A DNA stretch of 64,000 bases, from positions 248,001 to 312,000 of the forward strand of contig JAZUBA010000044.1 of assembly GCA_045638265.1 (NCBI GenBank), given 5' to 3'. Every line of letters begins with the position of its first letter. Position 1 is the first letter of the stretch. A program made the position numbers and the translations under genes. This DNA comes from RGIG4140 sp045638265 (GTDB taxonomy: Bacteria > Pseudomonadota > Alphaproteobacteria > CAAHEQ01 > UBA3637). Positions 18,367-25,232 of the stretch are shown here, piece after piece. The notes beneath the pieces were generated by a model. That model was given only the letters and a program-made list of their open reading frames with translations, had not been told where the DNA came from and ran no database searches.

Positions 18367-18984
18367 ATGATTGCAAAACTTATCGGTATTTTAGATAGCA
18401 TATGGGATGGTTATATTATTTTAAATGTCTCCGGTGTCGGTTATCGTGTTTTTTGTTCAACAAATACCATTAGCAATTTACCGGCACTCAATCAATCGGT
18501 TTCGTTATTTATTGAAACACAAGTGCGTGAGGATGCCATTCGTTTATTTGGGTTTGCAACACCGACTGAACAACAACTTTTTAATACGTTAACCGTTGTA
18601 CAAGGAGTTGGTGCCAAAGTTGGTTTAGCTATTTTATCCGCTCTTTCCGTACAGGAAATTCAAATGGCAGTTATGGCCGGAGATGCCAAAGCTTTTACAC
18701 GTGTATCCGGTATCGGACCAAAACTGGCAACCCGCTTGGTTACCGAATTAAAAGACAAACTCGGCTCTCTCGGTTGTCATGAAGATATGCAGATTTTACA
18801 AACAGGTACGAAAAATCAAACTGTCAACCCTGCCTTTGAAGAAACTATGTCTGCGTTAACAAATTTAGGATATGCCCGAACCGAAAGTGCGCTTATTGTT
18901 ACTAAAATTGTTAAAGACAATCCCGAAATCAAAACAGGTGAACTCATCCGACTCGCCCTTAAAGAAATCGGTAAAAATTTTTAA
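18367..18984 (+). CDS. ruvA: Holliday junction DNA helicase subunit RuvA
   Basis: Junction-binding subunit of the RuvAB branch-migration complex. The 205 residues show domain I (MIAKLIGILDSIWDGYIILNVSGVGYRV, OB fold) and domain II with two helix-hairpin-helix motifs (VQGVGAKVGLAIL and VSGIGPKLATRLV). The flexible linker and domain III (ALTNLGYARTESALIV), which contacts RuvB, complete it. The length is typical. Neither ruvC nor ruvB is adjacent, unlike the usual ruvCAB cluster; instead an unrelated HExxH gene follows after 12 bases. Confidence 0.96.
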   Translation: MIAKLIGILDSIWDGYIILNVSGVGYRVFCSTNTISNLPALNQSVSLFIETQVREDAIRLFGFATPTEQQLFNTLTVVQGVGAKVGLAILSALSVQEIQMAVMAGDAKAFTRVSGIGPKLATRLVTELKDKLGSLGCHEDMQILQTGTKNQTVNPAFEETMSALTNLGYARTESALIVTKIVKDNPEIKTGELIRLALKEIGKNF

Positions 18985-18996
18985 AGGTGATGGTTG

Positions 18997-20412
18997 ATGA
19001 TTTATCCCCCGACAAATAGTATTTTTTATCAACTTAATCCCAAAGCGGACAATTTTTGTGATTATTCAAGCAAAGTTAATCCACGATTGACGGATGAAGA
19101 AATTCAAGCTATTTACGATTCTTTGACAATAGAAAACGGGGAGACTGTTATTCATAATCACACAATGGATGGTACAGTAAGAGAAATTAAGTATAAAGAT
19201 TTAATCAAAGAAATTTTAACATTTGCTAACAGATTACCAACAGCTCGTTTGTGGCTCCGTTTAATTCCTAATGATATTATTCTGGATATTACGGACCGAA
19301 CAGATGTGAAAGCTCAAACGGCTGACAATTATATACAGTTTGCCCGTCAACAACTGGAATTTCCCGTAGCTGTCCTGACCCCGACATTTATTCATGAAGC
19401 AGGACACTTGATTGACCGCCAAAACATCTGTTCTTTATCACTCTATCCATACACTCCCGTCAATGATGGTGAAGCAGAATATATTACACACCAAACAGAT
19501 ATGAGTGAGATGGAATATATGCAAATGCACTTAATTGATGAAGCCGAAAAAGCCGCATTAAGCGCACAACTGGCGTTTGAAACAAATGTTGATACATTAC
19601 GCCAACCGACTTTATATAATCCACTCATTGAAAAAGCATTTACCAAACATTTAAAGACATTTAAAAACCAAATCAATCCGCAAATCAATAATCAGCAGGA
19701 ACAAGACAAAGAAAATATCACCCGAGCATTATATTATGCCTCATTAGAGGCACAATGCGCCTATATGAAACGCTTTTTAAAACCTTATACGGCTTATTTT
19801 AAAGAATTACCTCCTGCCGTTTACAACGAATGTAAAATGACAATGTTTGGTCCGATAATGGACTTTAAAAACATCAAAAAAATGAATTTATCACTCAACG
19901 AAACCATCCGAACACGAGATGTTATTTCAACAATGGTTGATAATTTAGAATATCGGGAATTATCTTATAACATTCTAATTCATTATTTAAAAGACAAATA
20001 CATAACCGTCAACAAGTTACAAAACAAACCTTTTACAAAGGCAACAAGAAATATTTTTACAGATGAGGTATTGCCTGCTTTATCCGAACGCAAAAAACTC
20101 ATACCACAACCATCTGATGCGTTTCAAAAATATGCGCAAGCTATTGAAGACAGATATATGGGATTTATTCGGGTCAAAGATTTAATGCCAAAATTAAGCC
20201 CAATATGCAATTATTTACGTAAAAGTGCCGATAATCCCTCACAAGCCATTATCAACATTCATCTGTCATTGACGATTGTACGTTATTTACGAGATGAAAT
20301 TTTAAAAACGGCAAATCGTTATTTTTCACCATATTATTGTCAAAAAGTTCGGGAAGATATGGACATTGAAAAAATCATTACCGAACGCCAACAAAAAGAA
20401 AGAACACGTTAA
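18997..20412 (+). CDS. Unknown protein with HExxH metallopeptidase-like motif
   Basis: I do not recognise this 471-residue protein. ATG at 18997 is preferred over the TTG directly before it because AAGGTG sits about eight bases upstream. Residues 131-140 read FIHEAGHLID, a textbook HExxH zinc site in a hydrophobic helix. Some 22-24 residues on, NDGEAEYITHQ offers Glu at 159/161 as a possible third ligand, as in gluzincin-like enzymes. No signal peptide or membrane segment is evident, so it would act in the cytosol. The C-terminal two-thirds are helical and charged. It probably shares the ruvA transcript, and its stop codon lies in the loop of the terminator. Confidence 0.75.
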   Translation: MIYPPTNSIFYQLNPKADNFCDYSSKVNPRLTDEEIQAIYDSLTIENGETVIHNHTMDGTVREIKYKDLIKEILTFANRLPTARLWLRLIPNDIILDITDRTDVKAQTADNYIQFARQQLEFPVAVLTPTFIHEAGHLIDRQNICSLSLYPYTPVNDGEAEYITHQTDMSEMEYMQMHLIDEAEKAALSAQLAFETNVDTLRQPTLYNPLIEKAFTKHLKTFKNQINPQINNQQEQDKENITRALYYASLEAQCAYMKRFLKPYTAYFKELPPAVYNECKMTMFGPIMDFKNIKKMNLSLNETIRTRDVISTMVDNLEYRELSYNILIHYLKDKYITVNKLQNKPFTKATRNIFTDEVLPALSERKKLIPQPSDAFQKYAQAIEDRYMGFIRVKDLMPKLSPICNYLRKSADNPSQAIINIHLSLTIVRYLRDEILKTANRYFSPYYCQKVREDMDIEKIITERQQKERTR

Positions 20413-20433
20413 AAAAAACGTGTTCTTTTTTTA
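20401..20433. terminator. Bidirectional terminator containing the stop codon of the HExxH gene
   Basis: AGAACACG (20401-20408) pairs with CGTGTTCT (20419-20426), followed by a T-run; the A-run in the 5' flank and loop gives a weaker signal on the minus strand for galE. The last codons of the HExxH gene form the left arm. Confidence 0.8.
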
Positions 20434-20449
20434 TCATAAGCAATATTCG

Positions 20450-21424
20450 TTAACACTTATATTCTTTTTGATAAACTGCCCAGGTTGTTTGAATAATATT
20501 ATCCAAATCACTGTGTTGCGGATGCCATCCCAATATTTGATTTGCTTTTGTAGAAACAGCTGTTAATTTTGCCGGATCACCTGAACGTCTCGGTGCTTTT
20601 TCATAATTCACTTTACGCCCGAGTAATTCTTCCGTTCTGGTAATCATTTCCAAAACCGTATGACCACTTCCTGTTCCTAAATTTAAAATTTGACTTTCAT
20701 TGTTTTTTGCCAAATATTGCAAAGCTAATGTATGTGCCGTTGCCAAATCGGAAACGTGAATATAATCACGAACACAAGTACCATCCGGTGTATCATAATC
20801 CGTACCGAAAACTGCCATTTTTTCACGCACACCAACCAATGTTTCCATAATAACCGGCAACAAATTCTGTGGTTTTTGTTCCAATCCTAAAATATCTCCG
20901 TCAGCATCATAACCAACGGCATTAAAATAACGTAATGAAACAAATTTAATACCTTTTAAGGTATCATACCACTGCATATAACGTTCCATTTCCAGTTTTG
21001 TAAACCCGTAAAAATTAATCGGATTAACAGGATGAGCCTCATCAATCTGCGGATATTGCGGTGTCCCGTAAACAGCTGCTGATGAGGAGAAAACCAAATA
21101 TTTAACGTTCTTTTTAGCCATAGCATTTAACAAGTTGATAGCTCCTGTTAAATTGTTAACAGCATATTTTTCCGGATATTCCATTGATTCACCAACAGCT
21201 TTTTTAGCAGCTAAATGAACAACACCGTCCATTCCTTCTAACGCATTTTCCAACGCTTCAATATCTAAAATAGAACCTTTTACAAATTCAGCATTTTGAA
21301 ATAAATTTGCTTCCTGCCCTGTTGACATATCATCAAAAACACGAACACCCATACCGGCATTCAATAATGATTTCACAACATGACTTCCGATATATCCGGC
21401 ACCGCCAATGACTAAAATACGCAT
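20450..21424 (-). CDS. galE: UDP-glucose 4-epimerase
   Basis: Interconverts UDP-glucose and UDP-galactose, feeding surface polysaccharide synthesis. Short-chain dehydrogenase fold: NAD loop GGAGYIGSH at the N-terminus, SSSAAVYG with catalytic Ser, YGFTK with catalytic Tyr and Lys, then RYFNAVG and RDYIHVSDLA typical of GalE. The 324-residue length is normal. It is 12 bases downstream of sodB on the same strand, so the two probably share a transcript. Confidence 0.93.
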   Translation of the reverse strand: MRILVIGGAGYIGSHVVKSLLNAGMGVRVFDDMSTGQEANLFQNAEFVKGSILDIEALENALEGMDGVVHLAAKKAVGESMEYPEKYAVNNLTGAINLLNAMAKKNVKYLVFSSSAAVYGTPQYPQIDEAHPVNPINFYGFTKLEMERYMQWYDTLKGIKFVSLRYFNAVGYDADGDILGLEQKPQNLLPVIMETLVGVREKMAVFGTDYDTPDGTCVRDYIHVSDLATAHTLALQYLAKNNESQILNLGTGSGHTVLEMITRTEELLGRKVNYEKAPRRSGDPAKLTAVSTKANQILGWHPQHSDLDNIIQTTWAVYQKEYKC

Positions 21425-21436
21425 TTTTACTCCTTT

Positions 21437-22042
21437 TTATACTGCCTTGAAATTTCGAGCGGCAAAATCCCAATTCAGTATATGATTAACAACGTTTTTC
21501 AAATAATCCGCTCTTTTATTTTGTTCATCTAAATAATAAGCATGTTCCCATACATCTATTGTCAACAAAGGAACCTGATTATCATTTGTAAGTGGTGTTT
21601 CGGCATTTGAGGTACTGATAACACGCAAATGATTATTCTCTTTCACAAGCCAAACCCAACCACTACCGAATTGAGCCAATCCTTTATTAACTAATTCATT
21701 TTTTAAAGCTTCTACAGAGCCAAAATCACGATTAATAGCTTCTTCAAATGCTAAATCCAACGGCTTTTGTTGTGTTTCGGGACATAAACTGTTCCAATAA
21801 AACGTATGATTCCAAACTTGTGCCGATTGATTAAACAAACCTTTTAAATTAGGATTTTGGGCAGAAGCTAAAACAATATCCTCCAATGATTGATTTTCCA
21901 AATCCGTACCGACAATTAATTCATTTACCTTTTGCACATACCCTGCATGATGCTTATGATAATGAAACTGAATGGTTTGTCTTGTAACAAATGGTTCCAA
22001 TGCATTTTCAGCATAGGGTAATTCTGATAAATATATTGTCAT
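21437..22042 (-). CDS. sodB: Superoxide dismutase, Fe/Mn type
   Basis: Detoxifies superoxide in the cytosol. The 201-residue protein has the four metal ligands in context: His in FHYHKHHAGYV, His in VWNHTFYW, Asp and His in DVWEHAYY. The NKGLAQFGSGWVWLV stretch with Gln at the FGSGW position is typical of iron-type enzymes (Gln before FGSGW). The starting region LPYAENALEP is standard. A promoter close to consensus lies upstream. In this window it complements the perR-rubrerythrin system. Confidence 0.95.
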   Translation of the reverse strand: MTIYLSELPYAENALEPFVTRQTIQFHYHKHHAGYVQKVNELIVGTDLENQSLEDIVLASAQNPNLKGLFNQSAQVWNHTFYWNSLCPETQQKPLDLAFEEAINRDFGSVEALKNELVNKGLAQFGSGWVWLVKENNHLRVISTSNAETPLTNDNQVPLLTIDVWEHAYYLDEQNKRADYLKNVVNHILNWDFAARNFKAV

Positions 22043-22067
22043 TGATTATCCTTTCGTTGTTGTTGAG

Positions 22068-22095
22068 ATTATACACACTTTATAAATAATAACAA
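22068..22095 (-). promoter_or_regulatory. Sigma-70 promoter for sodB-galE
   Basis: Minus strand TTGTTA (22090-22095), 16-base spacer, TATAAT (22068-22073). AAAGGATAAT lies before the sodB ATG. Confidence 0.7.
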
Positions 22096-22164
22096 GATAA
22101 AAAAAAGAAAAGAGGGAATTTTTTTTAATTTTTTAAAATATTTATCAGAAAACGCAAAAAACAC

Positions 22165-22193
22165 TTGCAATATATTAATTTATTTGCTAATAT
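22165..22193 (+). promoter_or_regulatory. Promoter for tRNA-Leu(GAG)
   Basis: TTGCAA (22165-22170), 17-base spacer, TAATAT (22188-22193), 13 bases before the mature tRNA 5' end. Confidence 0.7.
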
Positions 22194-22206
22194 AAATTTA
22201 CTTTTT

Positions 22207-22291
22207 GCGGTTATGGCGGAATTGGTAGACGCTCAGCGTTGAGGTCGCTGTGGAGAGATCCGTGGAAGTTCGAGTCTTCTTAACCGCACCA
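22207..22291 (+). tRNA. tRNA-Leu (anticodon GAG)
   Basis: Acceptor stem GCGGTTA/TAACCGC, anticodon stem CAGCG/CGCTG with loop TTGAGGT giving anticodon GAG, a long variable arm as in class II tRNAs, T-arm GTTCGAG, and an encoded CCA end. It reads CUC/CUU leucine codons. Confidence 0.96.
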
Positions 22292-22300
22292 AAAACAAAA

Positions 22301-22328
22301 ACACTCTTATTTTAAGAGTGTTTTTTTT
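22301..22328 (+). terminator. Terminator after tRNA-Leu(GAG)
   Basis: ACACTCTTA/TAAGAGTGT, a 9-bp perfect stem with a TTT loop, followed by a run of Ts. Confidence 0.92.
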
Positions 22329-22360
22329 GTGAATTTTTTTTCAATCGCTTAATTAAAAAC

Positions 22361-22390
22361 TTGCATTTTATATTTATTTTTGTATATACT
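22361..22390 (+). promoter_or_regulatory. Promoter of the structured leader and lipoprotein operon
   Basis: TTGCAT (22361-22366), 18-base spacer, TATACT (22385-22390). The predicted transcription start (~22396-22398) falls exactly on the first base of the first hairpin of the leader. Confidence 0.75.
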
Positions 22391-22396
22391 AAATCT

Positions 22397-22600
22397 GTCA
22401 GAGTTGATGGTCTGACTTAGGTGTGAGAACCTAATATCCACAAGCGTCGCGAATGACGATATTTTCGCCTACCAGTTTTTGACTGGAAGGCGGTAAAATA
22501 CGCTTATAAAGTCAATATATCGCACAATAACTTGTGGTATTGTTCTCAACTTCCAGTCGCCTCTCATCAAGGCGACTTGTTAGTTATTAAGAGGTATATT
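22397..22600 (+). ncRNA. Structured RNA leader, candidate RNA switch (family not recognised)
   Basis: The ~200 bases between promoter and the first lipoprotein ATG are unusually rich in pairing. Hairpin H1 is GTCAGA/TCTGAC (22397-22416). Hairpin H2 is TTAGGT/ACCTAA (22417-22434). A long-range helix joins TGAGAAC-AATA-CCACAAG (22424-22444) to CTTGTGG-TATT-GTTCTCA (22531-22548), 18 bp with two small bulges; it competes with H2. It encloses CGTC/GACG and a strong hairpin H3 (22460-22500: TATTTT, CGCCT, CCAGT arms). H4 (22555-22577) is an 8-bp AGTCGCCT/AGGCGACT stem. GACTGGAAG (22481-22489) can instead pair perfectly with CTTCCAGTC (22550-22558), breaking H3 and H4. CCTCT (22560-22564), locked in or beside H4, is complementary to the ribosome site AGAGG (22590-22594). 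I read this as a possible translational switch; a separate RNA such as 6S is an alternative. Confidence 0.65.
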
Positions 22601-22999
22601 ATGAAATACAAAACTATTTTATTAACCATAGCATTTGCAACAATACCATTTTTGTCATCCTGTTCTACAACCAATTATTCTTTAAACGAAGAAAAAATAA
22701 CTGTCGCCAAAGCTCAAAGAGAAATTAAGCTTGGTATGACGTCTTCTGCTGTTATAGAAGCTCTTGGTTCACCAAATATGGTAACGACAGATACAGAGCG
22801 TAGAGAAACTTGGGTTTACGATAAAGTTTCTACAAATGTACAGTCATCTTCTTCTAACAGTGGCGTATGGTTACTTCTGTTTGCAACAGGCAACCACAAT
22901 ATTCAAGCTTCCTCAAATCAACGCACTTTAACCATCATTGTTAAATTTGATAAAAATGGTTTAGTTAGAGATTTTGCATACAGAACATCTTCTTTTTAA
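22601..22999 (+). CDS. Lipoprotein with BamE/SmpA-like domain
   Basis: The start at 22601 (MKYKTILL) is chosen because AAGAGG is six bases upstream and a signal peptide follows at once; the frame is open further up but that part lies in the structured leader. The lipobox is LSSC (residues ~15-18), so the mature protein is anchored by an N-terminal lipid, probably at the outer membrane. Residues ~30-130 have the SmpA/BamE pattern: VAKAQREIKLGMTSSAVIEALGSPN..TWVYDK, then a strand pair and VKFDKNGLVRDFAYR. The family fold binds peptides or envelope proteins; true BamE is possible but the operon context suggests a specialised paralogue. First gene of a three-lipoprotein operon. Confidence 0.82.
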   Translation: MKYKTILLTIAFATIPFLSSCSTTNYSLNEEKITVAKAQREIKLGMTSSAVIEALGSPNMVTTDTERRETWVYDKVSTNVQSSSSNSGVWLLLFATGNHNIQASSNQRTLTIIVKFDKNGLVRDFAYRTSSF

Positions 23000-23009
23000 G
23001 GAGTAAGGA

Positions 23010-23528
23010 ATGAAAAATACATTTATCTTATTCTTTATTATGACTTTTGTTTTGTCAGGATGCGTTTCTTACGAGAACTACTATAAATTAGATGAAGAAT
23101 ATCTGGCCAGACGCCAATTAGAAACAAGACGATATGAAACACAAGATGAAGAAGCCTTATTAATTGCGTCAGCACAAGTTTTGCAAGATTTAGGGTTTAC
23201 ATTAAATGAAAGCGAAACAAAATTAGGTCTCCTCACAGCTAGTAAAGACCGAGAAGCCGGTTCTACCGCTGGAAAGGTCGGAATAATTTTATTAGCTGCT
23301 TTTGCCGGAACCCAAGCAGTTTATGATACGAATCAAAAAATTTATGTAACATTAGTTTCAACAAAAAGCCATCATAACAAAGGCTATAATATCAGGGTTG
23401 AATTTGCCCGTATTATTTGGAACAACATGAATCAAGCTCGTATAGAAAAAATACAAGATGAAGAAATTTACAAAGATTTCTTTGATAAATTAAGTCAATC
23501 TGTATTTTTAACAACTCATAACATATAG
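23010..23528 (+). CDS. Lipoprotein, unknown family (paralogue of next gene)
   Basis: A 172-residue protein with signal peptide and lipobox LSGC (MKNTFILFFIMTFVLSGC). The mature half contains ETQDEEALLIASAQVLQDLGFTLNESETKLGLLTASK, then a Gly/Ala-rich hydrophobic segment (GKVGIILLAAFAGTQAV) that could be a second membrane contact, a beta-rich part, and a C-terminal FFDKLSQSVFL. The first and last parts align with the next protein (QDLGFxxxxxxxKLG; FFxxLxQSxFL). I do not recognise a named function. It is 10 bases after the BamE-like gene with AAGGAGTAAGGA upstream; same transcript. Confidence 0.78.
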   Translation: MKNTFILFFIMTFVLSGCVSYENYYKLDEEYLARRQLETRRYETQDEEALLIASAQVLQDLGFTLNESETKLGLLTASKDREAGSTAGKVGIILLAAFAGTQAVYDTNQKIYVTLVSTKSHHNKGYNIRVEFARIIWNNMNQARIEKIQDEEIYKDFFDKLSQSVFLTTHNI

Positions 23529-23536
23529 GTGTATCA

Positions 23537-23953
23537 ATGAAAAAAGTTTTATTATCTTTAATTATTTTATTTAATTTAACAGGTTGTGCATCAACACATT
23601 ATGATGTATTGGGAACAAATCAATCCCAAGTTCACATGAGAAATTATCAATCAAGAGCTTTTGATACTCATGATAAAGCATTAGTTCTTCGTGCTGTTAT
23701 TTCAACCATGCAAGACTTGGGTTTTATTATTGACAAAGCCGACGAAAAATTAGGAACAATTAGTGGAACATCATTTGATTATAGTCATGCTTCAAAATTA
23801 ACTGTATCTATTAGAAGTAAAAATTCAAAACAATTAATTGTCAGAGCGAATGCTCAAATCGGATTACACGCATTAGACGATCCTATTCCGTACCAAAATT
23901 TCTTTAATGCTTTAGAACAGTCTCTTTTCCTTGAAGCTCATGAAGTAGAATAG
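23537..23953 (+). CDS. Lipoprotein, unknown family (shorter paralogue)
   Basis: A 138-residue protein with lipobox LTGC (MKKVLLSLIILFNLTGC). It shares with its upstream neighbour the core DxxALVLRAVxxTMQDLGFIIDKADEKLGTISG and the end YQNFFNALEQSLFLEAHE, but lacks the ~30-residue hydrophobic Gly/Ala segment. The two genes therefore look like a tandem duplication followed by loss or gain of that segment. Eight bases separate it from the previous gene. The function is unknown; an envelope location is predicted. Confidence 0.78.
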   Translation: MKKVLLSLIILFNLTGCASTHYDVLGTNQSQVHMRNYQSRAFDTHDKALVLRAVISTMQDLGFIIDKADEKLGTISGTSFDYSHASKLTVSIRSKNSKQLIVRANAQIGLHALDDPIPYQNFFNALEQSLFLEAHEVE

Positions 23954-23969
23954 TTCAATTATAAAAAAC

Positions 23970-23999
23970 GGCAGAGTATTTATTTACTCTGCCATTTTG
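23970..23999. terminator. Bidirectional terminator of the lipoprotein operon
   Basis: GGCAGAGTA/TACTCTGCC, 9-bp stem with a six-base loop, A-run on the left and ATTTT on the right, between convergent genes. Confidence 0.8.
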
Positions 24000-24029
24000 A
24001 ATTTACATAAAAAACACAACTAAAACAAT

Positions 24030-24551
24030 TTAATCAACTCTGCTTAATTGCAAACCTAACTGTTGCCATTGATATAAAGGCATTTTTTTACCAACATGAG
24101 CACCTTCATTTTCCAATTTTACTGTATTTTGAGGTGTATTTTTAACCTTCCCGATATATTCTGTTGTCTTTGGATTATTGTCCGTATCAAAGTAATAATA
24201 GCGGTAAGGAACTGAACTGCCATAGGCTGTTGTTGTCTGCCCCATCACAACATTACCGCTACTGGAAATACCCGTCATCGGAGCAACACCGTATGATCTG
24301 TGATTTTCAATACCTTCTGTTATTTTTAGACAGGTAGCGGGAATTTCTTTGTATTTTGCATCTTGAAGTTTTGGAGTTGAATAAGCAAGACCGAAAACAC
24401 TTGCCACTGTTGCACCTCCAGCTATAATTGCAGGTTTTAAACTTCCGTCATTTATCAATGAGTTAAAAAAACATCCTAAAAAAGTCAACCCACCAAGTAC
24501 TGTTGTACCTTCACATATTTTGTTGATAATATCTAATGTTTGTATATCCAT
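24030..24551 (-). CDS. Hypothetical membrane protein
   Basis: An unrecognised 173-residue protein. Two hydrophobic helices lie near residues 15-35 (TTVLGGLTFLGCFFNSLI) and 39-58 (KPAIIAGGATVASVFGLAYS), followed by a ~110-residue soluble domain with a beta-rich look (YRYYYFDTDNNPKTTEYIGKV, then KMPLYQWQQLGLQLS). The soluble part recalls DUF3592-type domains, which have the same two-helix plus beta layout, but I cannot confirm this. A near-perfect consensus promoter drives it as a single gene. Confidence 0.7.
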   Translation of the reverse strand: MDIQTLDIINKICEGTTVLGGLTFLGCFFNSLINDGSLKPAIIAGGATVASVFGLAYSTPKLQDAKYKEIPATCLKITEGIENHRSYGVAPMTGISSSGNVVMGQTTTAYGSSVPYRYYYFDTDNNPKTTEYIGKVKNTPQNTVKLENEGAHVGKKMPLYQWQQLGLQLSRVD

Positions 24552-24615
24552 TTTATATTCTCCCCGATATTATATTTTAACAATTTTTATGATTATATTT
24601 CATTCTATAATTTAT

Positions 24616-24643
24616 ATTATACACGTCATTTTTGTTTTGTCAA
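24616..24643 (-). promoter_or_regulatory. Consensus sigma-70 promoter for the 24030-24551 gene
   Basis: Minus strand TTGACA (24638-24643), 16-base spacer, TATAAT (24616-24621): both boxes match the consensus perfectly, the strongest promoter seen in the window. Confidence 0.8.
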
Positions 24644-24694
24644 GATTTTATTTTAATGTTTTGTTTGTTTTTTTTGAAAAATGTTAATTAACCA

Positions 24695-24730
24695 CAAAAA
24701 AACGGCAAAAATTTAACATTCTGCCGTTTT
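24695..24730. terminator. Terminator of the F1 ATP synthase operon
   Basis: AACGGCA/TGCCGTT stem with A- and T-runs on the two sides, 20 bases beyond the atpC stop. A stem of the same ACGGCA core recurs at 23970 and 29741. Confidence 0.8.
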
Positions 24731-24749
24731 AATTTTATTTTTTATCCGA

Positions 24750-25232
24750 TTATTTCTTTTCTTCTGCTGTTTCTTCTTTATAATCCAATTCCTTCAAAAT
24801 TGTCTTAAAAAAGTCAATACGGGAAATCACTTCATGCTTACCGATTTCAGAACGATATCCTGCTAAAACAGATTCGGCATTCTTTAACTGTTTGGCAATT
24901 TTGGAGGCATCAATTTTATCTTCATATCCACCCCACGCCAAGACAGGACACAAATTCCGTCTAAACTCACAAATACCGCTGGAAACTAAAAAGCTAATCG
25001 GTTTTTCGCCTTTATTATAAATAATCATACGACCAGATCGCAAATTGAAAAAGATAGGCGCTCTTTCAGGTAACAACAAAATATCACCCTCTTCTGCCGG
25101 TATCAAAACACTGTCTGCTTCCATTTCTGCCACTTGGTATAACGGACAGACTAACCGAACCCGAATTTTTCCGTTTTCTGGGGCTTTTTCAGGCTCCGGT
25201 CGTAATGTTTTGATGTTTTCTTTATTAGGCAT
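24750..25232 (-). CDS. atpC: ATP synthase epsilon subunit
   Basis: Central-stalk subunit of F1. At 160 residues it is longer than usual (~130-140) owing to a ~20-residue charged N-terminal extension (MPNKENIKTLRPEPEKAPEN). The beta-sandwich begins at IRVRLVCPLYQVAEMEADSVLIPAEEGD, with LLPERAPIFFNLRSG matching the conserved GxLPGHAP region in degenerate form. A short C-terminal helical part follows. It overlaps atpD by eight bases and is the last gene of the atpA-G-D-C operon. Divergent, but position and fold leave little doubt. Confidence 0.88.
   Translation of the reverse strand: MPNKENIKTLRPEPEKAPENGKIRVRLVCPLYQVAEMEADSVLIPAEEGDILLLPERAPIFFNLRSGRMIIYNKGEKPISFLVSSGICEFRRNLCPVLAWGGYEDKIDASKIAKQLKNAESVLAGYRSEIGKHEVISRIDFFKTILKELDYKEETAEEKK

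Noticed and set aside
22397..22600. Known riboswitch classes (cobalamin, TPP, SAM, c-di-GMP, glycine) for the leader
   Set aside because: I could not find their conserved core sequences; reported only as an unassigned structured RNA.
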